A DNA stretch of 16,960 nt from Bacteriovoracaceae bacterium UBA7317 (GTDB taxonomy: Bacteria; Bdellovibrionota; Bacteriovoracia; Bacteriovoracales; Bacteriovoracaceae), in assembly GCA_002474345.1 (NCBI GenBank), contig DKQD01000154.1, positions 2,087-19,046 of the forward strand. Reading direction: 5' to 3'. Made by a program: the position numbers and the translations under genes. Numbering within the stretch: the stretch's first letter is position 1; each line of letters opens with the position of its first letter. The notes beneath the pieces are model-generated. The model saw only the letters and a list, made by a program, of their open reading frames with translations, ran no database searches and had not been told where the DNA came from. Positions 13,969 to 16,960 of the stretch are shown here, piece after piece.

Positions 13969-14913
13969 GTGAAAGAAAAACCATTTATTTTTTTTAATGG
14001 TCAAACATTTTATGATTTTAGTGATTTTTCTTTTCCATTAAATAGGGCCATGCTTTATGGAGAGAGTATTTTTACGACATTCCTTTTTTCTGAAAAAACT
14101 CCTTATTATTTACAAGAACACCTTTCAAGAACTTATAAGGGAATAGAGTTTCTTTATGGCAAAAACTTTTTAACATTCGAACTATATAAAAATGTATGGC
14201 AAAGTTTAATTTGTGCCTTTGAAAGTTGTCGAGACGGTATAGATTACTCTTTCCGCCTTACTTTTTTTTTAAAAAGCTCATCAAGGTCTTTTCTTTCAGA
14301 TGATAAAGATGAATTATGTTTCTTTCTTTTGGGATCACCTATCGGAATATCCAAGAGAAGAAGCAAGGGGGTTAGTCTAGCTTTAGCTCAAGGAAGAAGG
14401 TTACAAGATGGGAAGCCGTCTTTTTTAAAAATGGGTAATTATGGAGATACTCTCATTGAGCTTAGAAATGCAAAGAAAAAAGGGTTCGACGATGTTCTTT
14501 TTCTAGATTTTAAAAATAGAGTTAAAGAGTGCTCAACAAGTAACATAATTTTAATAAGAGGAACAAACTTGGTAACTCCTCAGCTAGATTCTTGCTTGCT
14601 TGATGGAATAACTAGGAAGAACTTTATAAAGTTTTGGAAATTTATAGGGGGGGATGTTGTCGAGAGGAGCATAGAGTTTGATGAGATAAATAGTTTTGAC
14701 ACTGTTTTATTAGCAAACTCGATTCAACTTATCCGAACTTGTTTTCAATTAGAAAATATTAAGTTTAAAAAAAGAAAAGTAATCAATTTTTCTCAAACTG
14801 AGATTTTTCAAAAGTTTAACTCTTATTCAAAAGAAAATAGCTATAAGGAATTTATAAAATATGAAAAAGAAAAAAGTTGGAGTCGTATGCCCTCAGTGCA
14901 AGAAGAAGTTTAA
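13969..14913 (+). CDS. Class IV PLP aminotransferase/lyase (PabC-like or branched-chain type)
   Basis: This 314-residue protein belongs to the fold-type IV PLP family, which includes aminodeoxychorismate lyase (PabC), branched-chain aminotransferase and D-amino acid aminotransferase. The PLP Lys is probably Lys154 in [19 protein letters not shown] at 172-180, Glu187 in VKECSTSN and LLDGITRK at 210-217 are the classic blocks. The N-terminal [11 protein letters not shown] recalls the PabC pattern (FGDGxFTT) more than the branched-chain pattern (YGxxxFEG), so a folate-pathway lyase is my first choice. A branched-chain role would also fit, since it could feed 2-ketoisovalerate to the divergent panB operon. 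The start is GTG with CAGGGG six bases upstream. The Lys/Glu-rich C-terminus overlaps yacG by 53 bases in another frame and is not conserved-looking. Confidence 0.82.
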   Translation: MKEKPFIFFNGQTFYDFSDFSFPLNRAMLYGESIFTTFLFSEKTPYYLQEHLSRTYKGIEFLYGKNFLTFELYKNVWQSLICAFESCRDGIDYSFRLTFFLKSSSRSFLSDDKDELCFFLLGSPIGISKRRSKGVSLALAQGRRLQDGKPSFLKMGNYGDTLIELRNAKKKGFDDVLFLDFKNRVKECSTSNIILIRGTNLVTPQLDSCLLDGITRKNFIKFWKFIGGDVVERSIEFDEINSFDTVLLANSIQLIRTCFQLENIKFKKRKVINFSQTEIFQKFNSYSKENSYKEFIKYEKEKSWSRMPSVQEEV

Positions 14914-15073
14914 TTACTATGATTCCGATTTCAGACCATTTTGCTCTGAAAGATGTAAGCAAATTGATTTAGGTCATTGGTTAGAGGAGAGTTATAATAT
15001 ACCTTCAGGGGAGCCTCTTCAAGAAGAAGACTTTGATAAAATTGAACAAGAGGAACTAAAGAAGGACTCTTAA
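14861..15073 (+). CDS. yacG: Zinc-binding protein YacG
   Basis: YacG proteins are small zinc-finger proteins; the E. coli one binds DNA gyrase and inhibits it. This 70-residue protein has the four zinc ligands Cys10, Cys13, Cys28 and Cys32, and the family signature [16 protein letters not shown] (25-40), followed by EESYNIP and an acidic tail. Length is typical. The ATG at 14861 lies inside the end of the preceding aminotransferase gene (overlap 53 bases, different frame), with AAGGA 11 bases upstream, a loose spacing. The stop at 15073 almost touches the next gene's TTG at 15075. Coupled translation of the three genes is likely. Whether it acts on gyrase here is not shown by sequence. Confidence 0.92.
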   Translation: MKKKKVGVVCPQCKKKFNYYDSDFRPFCSERCKQIDLGHWLEESYNIPSGEPLQEEDFDKIEQEELKKDS

Positions 15074-15074
15074 T

Positions 15075-15944
15075 TTGAAAAATAAGAAACTAAACCTTTT
15101 AAAGGCTCTAAAGTTTTCAAAAGAAATAGCTTTTGAGTCTGGTAAAATTCTGGAAAGATATCAAAAAAAAATAGGGTCTCTTACAGTTAACTACAAAAAA
15201 GCCCAGGGCGTTTGTTCAGAAGCGGATATAATGTCTGAAAAGTATCTTATTAAAAGGATAAAGAAGGAGTATCCAGACCACGAAATTCTCGCAGAAGAGA
15301 CATCATTTTTAAATTCAGATATATCCAAGAAAGATTTTGACCGGTTTAAAAAAGCAGAATGGTGCTGGGTCATAGATCCTTTAGATGGAACAAATAATTT
15401 TTTAAACGGTCTTGATTATTACTCGATCTGCATTGCTCTAGCTCATCGTGGAAAGGTTTGTATGGGGTTGGTATATAGGCCAAGTAATGGTGATTGCTAT
15501 TTTGCAGAAGAAAATAAAAAGGCAGGTTTAGCGAATTTAAAAACTTTGAGCCGAAAAAAAATTATCAAAAGAGATGATCTTTTATTAAAAAAAGGAAAGA
15601 AAATTTCAGATTGTCTTCTTGTGACAGGATTTTCTGCAAAAAAAGGTAGCTCCTTTAAGAAAGAGTTTGAAAAATTTGCCTACCTTTTACAAAAATGCAG
15701 AGGTATTAGAAGAATGGGGAGTGCTGCTTTAGATTTGTGTTTGGTCGCAGAAGGAAAACTCGATGCCTTTTGGGAAGTTGGTTTGTCACCATGGGATGTC
15801 GCAGCTCCAAGCCTTATTTGTAAGCAAGTAGGTCTTTTTATAGGGACTTATGATGGGGACTACTTTGATGCATTTGCAAAGGATAGTCTTTTAGTTACAC
15901 CACATAACTTGAAAAAAGAGTTTATAACCTATTTAAGTGGTTAG
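15075..15944 (+). CDS. Inositol-monophosphatase (SuhB/CysQ) family phosphatase
   Basis: This is a Mg2+-dependent, lithium-sensitive-type sugar phosphatase of 289 residues. Metal-binding residues are all present: Glu75 in ILAEET (usual GEE), Asp101, Asp104 and Thr106 in WVIDPLDGTNNF, and Asp241 in SPWDVAAP. The SEAD block (48-51) and RRMGSAALDLCLVAEGKLDAFWE (212-234) complete the family pattern. An insert of about 15 Lys-rich residues lies near 150-175. The start is TTG with AAGGA (15062-15066) eight bases upstream. Substrate could be inositol phosphate, 3'-phosphoadenosine 5'-phosphate (CysQ-like) or fructose-1,6-bisphosphate; the sequence alone does not decide. It is the last gene of the aminotransferase-yacG operon. 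Confidence 0.88.
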   Translation: MKNKKLNLLKALKFSKEIAFESGKILERYQKKIGSLTVNYKKAQGVCSEADIMSEKYLIKRIKKEYPDHEILAEETSFLNSDISKKDFDRFKKAEWCWVIDPLDGTNNFLNGLDYYSICIALAHRGKVCMGLVYRPSNGDCYFAEENKKAGLANLKTLSRKKIIKRDDLLLKKGKKISDCLLVTGFSAKKGSSFKKEFEKFAYLLQKCRGIRRMGSAALDLCLVAEGKLDAFWEVGLSPWDVAAPSLICKQVGLFIGTYDGDYFDAFAKDSLLVTPHNLKKEFITYLSG

Positions 15945-15947
15945 GTT

Positions 15948-15970
15948 TTTACCCATGTTACCAGGGTAAA
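15948..15970. repeat. Seven-base inverted repeat after the phosphatase gene
   Basis: TTTACCC (15948-15954) and GGGTAAA (15964-15970) are perfect inverted copies around nine bases. There is no T-tract after it on the plus strand, so it is not a canonical intrinsic terminator. It lies just upstream of the promoter at 15984 and touches the first copy of the direct repeat there. Confidence 0.4.
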
Positions 15971-15999
15971 GGTTGAGGGTCTGTTGACTCAGGTTGAGG
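15970..15999 (+). repeat. Nine-base direct repeat around a promoter
   Basis: AGGTTGAGG occurs at 15970-15978 and 15991-15999, exactly 21 bases apart, about two helical turns. The -35 element lies between them and the second copy is inside the promoter spacer. The geometry suits a regulator binding the same face of DNA twice. Confidence 0.5.
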
Positions 16000-16012
16000 C
16001 TAATTTTATAAT
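15984..16012 (+). promoter_or_regulatory. Near-consensus sigma-70-type promoter
   Basis: TTGACT (15984-15989) and TATAAT (16007-16012) are separated by exactly 17 bases: 11 of 12 consensus bases. Transcription would start near 16019, giving a leader of about 60 bases to the GTG at 16078. It is the strongest promoter match in the window. Confidence 0.75.
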
Positions 16013-16055
16013 GTTAGCGAGGTATTTTATATTGTTTGGGAGTATAGTTTCTCAG

Positions 16056-16079
16056 ACAGTTTCCATGGAGGGAGACTGT
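16056..16079 (+). promoter_or_regulatory. Hairpin covering the ribosome site and GTG start
   Basis: ACAGTTTCC (16056-16064) can pair over nine positions, one of them G-U, with GGAGACTGT (16071-16079), leaving the loop ATGGAG. The Shine-Dalgarno GGAGG (16067-16071) lies in loop and stem, and two bases of the GTG at 16078-16080 are in the stem. If formed, it would limit translation of the downstream gene. Confidence 0.5.
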
Positions 16080-16960
16080 GGCTGAAATTCTAAAAAGGTT
16101 CCTTGCAGATTTAATCGCCGTTATTACAGAGTCCACTGGCGATACGATGATTATTTCTGCTCTTGTACTGCTTTTAGTTCTAGGTGCTCTTGTATCTGTT
16201 TGGCTTTATAACAGAAGAAAATTCCATAATCTTTCTCATCAAATACCGGCGAGCATTGTTAAAAATTACCTAGACTCAATAATTCAAAACTCAACTTCCT
16301 TGAAGTCCTCCCTTTTCAGAGGGGGAGGGATGGATATTGGGGAAGGAATTCCTTCTGTTGTTCCGACTGATGACTTAAGGCCTGGGCCGGTTTCAGCTGC
16401 TTCATCAGAGGAGTTAAATAGAAAAAATGCAGAAATATCATCCCTTAATTCTAAGTTATCGGACAAAGACAGACTTATTTCAGACCTTGAGAAAAGGTTA
16501 GCAGACGCCGCAAAAGCTGGTGGTGGTGATGCAGTTCTTCAATCAGAGGTAGACCGACTTCAAAAAGAAAAAAAAGATTTAGAAGCCAAGGTAAAATCGT
16601 TAGAAGAAGAGCTTGCTAAAGCAAAAGCTAACGCAGGAGATCCTGCTGCTTTGGAGTCTATCACAAAAGAGAGAGACGCCCTTAAAGAAAGGCTAGTTGA
16701 ATATGAAATCATTGAAGAAGATCTAGCAAATCTTAAAAAGCTTCAACAAGAAAATGAGACACTTAAAAAAGAACTTGATGCATTGAAAGCAGGTGGAGCA
16801 GTGGCGGCAGGAGCTGCAGCTGCAGCCGTCGCATCAGCACCAGAGCCAGAGCCTCCACCACCAGCACCAGAGCCAGAGCCAGAGCCTCCAACTCCTGAAC
16901 CAGCCGGAGATGATGATTTAGAAGCTGCCATGGCGGCGGCTATTGAAGAGCCTGCAGCAG
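16078..16960 (+). CDS. Membrane-anchored coiled-coil protein with Pro/Glu-rich region, 3' partial
   Basis: The frame opens at GTG 16078, six bases after GGAGG, and is still open at the right edge (294 codons visible). Residues 1-22 are an amphipathic head, and residues 24-44 are one strong membrane helix (MIISALVLLLVLGALVSVWL) followed by NRRK, which predicts the rest to be cytoplasmic. Residues 75-110 are a Gly/Pro/Ser linker. Residues about 110-238 are heptad-like Leu/Lys/Glu coiled coil broken by short Gly/Ala turns (AGGGD, NAGDP). Then come an Ala-rich stretch (240-253), a PEPEPP region (254-275) and GDDDLEAAMAAAIEEPAA, an acidic Ala-rich start of a further segment. The design resembles a membrane-tethered scaffold. 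I do not recognise a family and do not propose a function. It has its own strong promoter and a hairpin over its start. Confidence 0.75.
   Translation, partial: MAEILKRFLADLIAVITESTGDTMIISALVLLLVLGALVSVWLYNRRKFHNLSHQIPASIVKNYLDSIIQNSTSLKSSLFRGGGMDIGEGIPSVVPTDDLRPGPVSAASSEELNRKNAEISSLNSKLSDKDRLISDLEKRLADAAKAGGGDAVLQSEVDRLQKEKKDLEAKVKSLEEELAKAKANAGDPAALESITKERDALKERLVEYEIIEEDLANLKKLQQENETLKKELDALKAGGAVAAGAAAAAVASAPEPEPPPPAPEPEPEPPTPEPAGDDDLEAAMAAAIEEPAA
16837..16890 (+). repeat. Imperfect tandem repeat encoding PEPEPP
   Basis: A 21-base unit (16837-16857) coding APEPEPP recurs at 16864-16890 with one added CCAGAG hexamer, giving APEPEPEPP. The two are separated by two extra CCA codons. Such hexamer runs can expand or shrink by slippage, so the length may vary between strains. 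Confidence 0.6.

Noticed and set aside
16743..16931. Gly/Ser/Ala-rich minus-strand frame at the right edge
   Set aside because: It is the antisense shadow of the Ala/Pro/Glu repeat region of the last gene.
1..16960. Mobile element, phage, CRISPR, toxin-antitoxin or defence system
   Set aside because: Every sizeable frame is a housekeeping or core-metabolism gene, and no transposase, integrase, nuclease or repeat-spacer array is visible.

Overview
The window is AT-rich and gene-dense, with 17 clear protein genes, one possible very small gene, and no stretch above about 200 bases without a coding call. It comes from a Gram-negative bacterium that makes lipopolysaccharide: Skp, FabZ, LpxA, LpxB and LpxK are all present. 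The AT-rich, Lys-rich coding style, the Gfo/Idh gene between lpxA and lpxB, and the overall gene set suggest a Bdellovibrionota member, perhaps of the Bacteriovorax/Halobacteriovorax type. That placement is an inference from style and synteny, not a search result. I see no tRNA, rRNA, CRISPR array, insertion sequence or prophage gene. The window reads as core chromosome.

Region 1 (1-5226, plus strand) is an outer-membrane/lipid A operon: skp (5' end cut by the window), fabZ, lpxA, a Gfo/Idh oxidoreductase, lpxB and lpxK, closed by a weak U-tract hairpin. lpxD, which sits between skp and fabZ in enterobacteria, is absent from that position. The oxidoreductase between lpxA and lpxB recalls GnnA, which starts synthesis of UDP-2,3-diamino sugar for amide-rich lipid A. 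Region 2 (5250-7162) is rpsA, ribosomal protein S1 with six S1 domains, with its own candidate promoter, a structured leader and a strong terminator. It is followed by a short stand-alone receiver-domain protein (7186-7536) and a possible 30-residue membrane peptide (7630-7722).

Region 3 (7719-13859, minus strand) is a coenzyme A operon read right to left: a divergent ketol-acid reductoisomerase homologue, panB, coaX, coaBC, panC and hflX. It covers ketoisovalerate to 4'-phosphopantetheine except for beta-alanine supply and one slot, ketopantoate reductase. The only gene able to fill that slot locally is the reductoisomerase homologue, which keeps its metal and catalytic residues but has lost the usual GPG loop. 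This is the most interesting functional inference in the window.

Region 4 (13969-15944, plus strand) diverges from region 3: a class IV PLP aminotransferase/lyase, yacG overlapping it by 53 bases, and an inositol-monophosphatase family gene. Region 5 (15945-16960) holds a near-consensus promoter flanked by a 9-bp direct repeat, then a hairpin that covers the ribosome binding site and GTG start of a membrane-anchored coiled-coil protein with a Pro/Glu-rich tail. That gene runs off the right edge.
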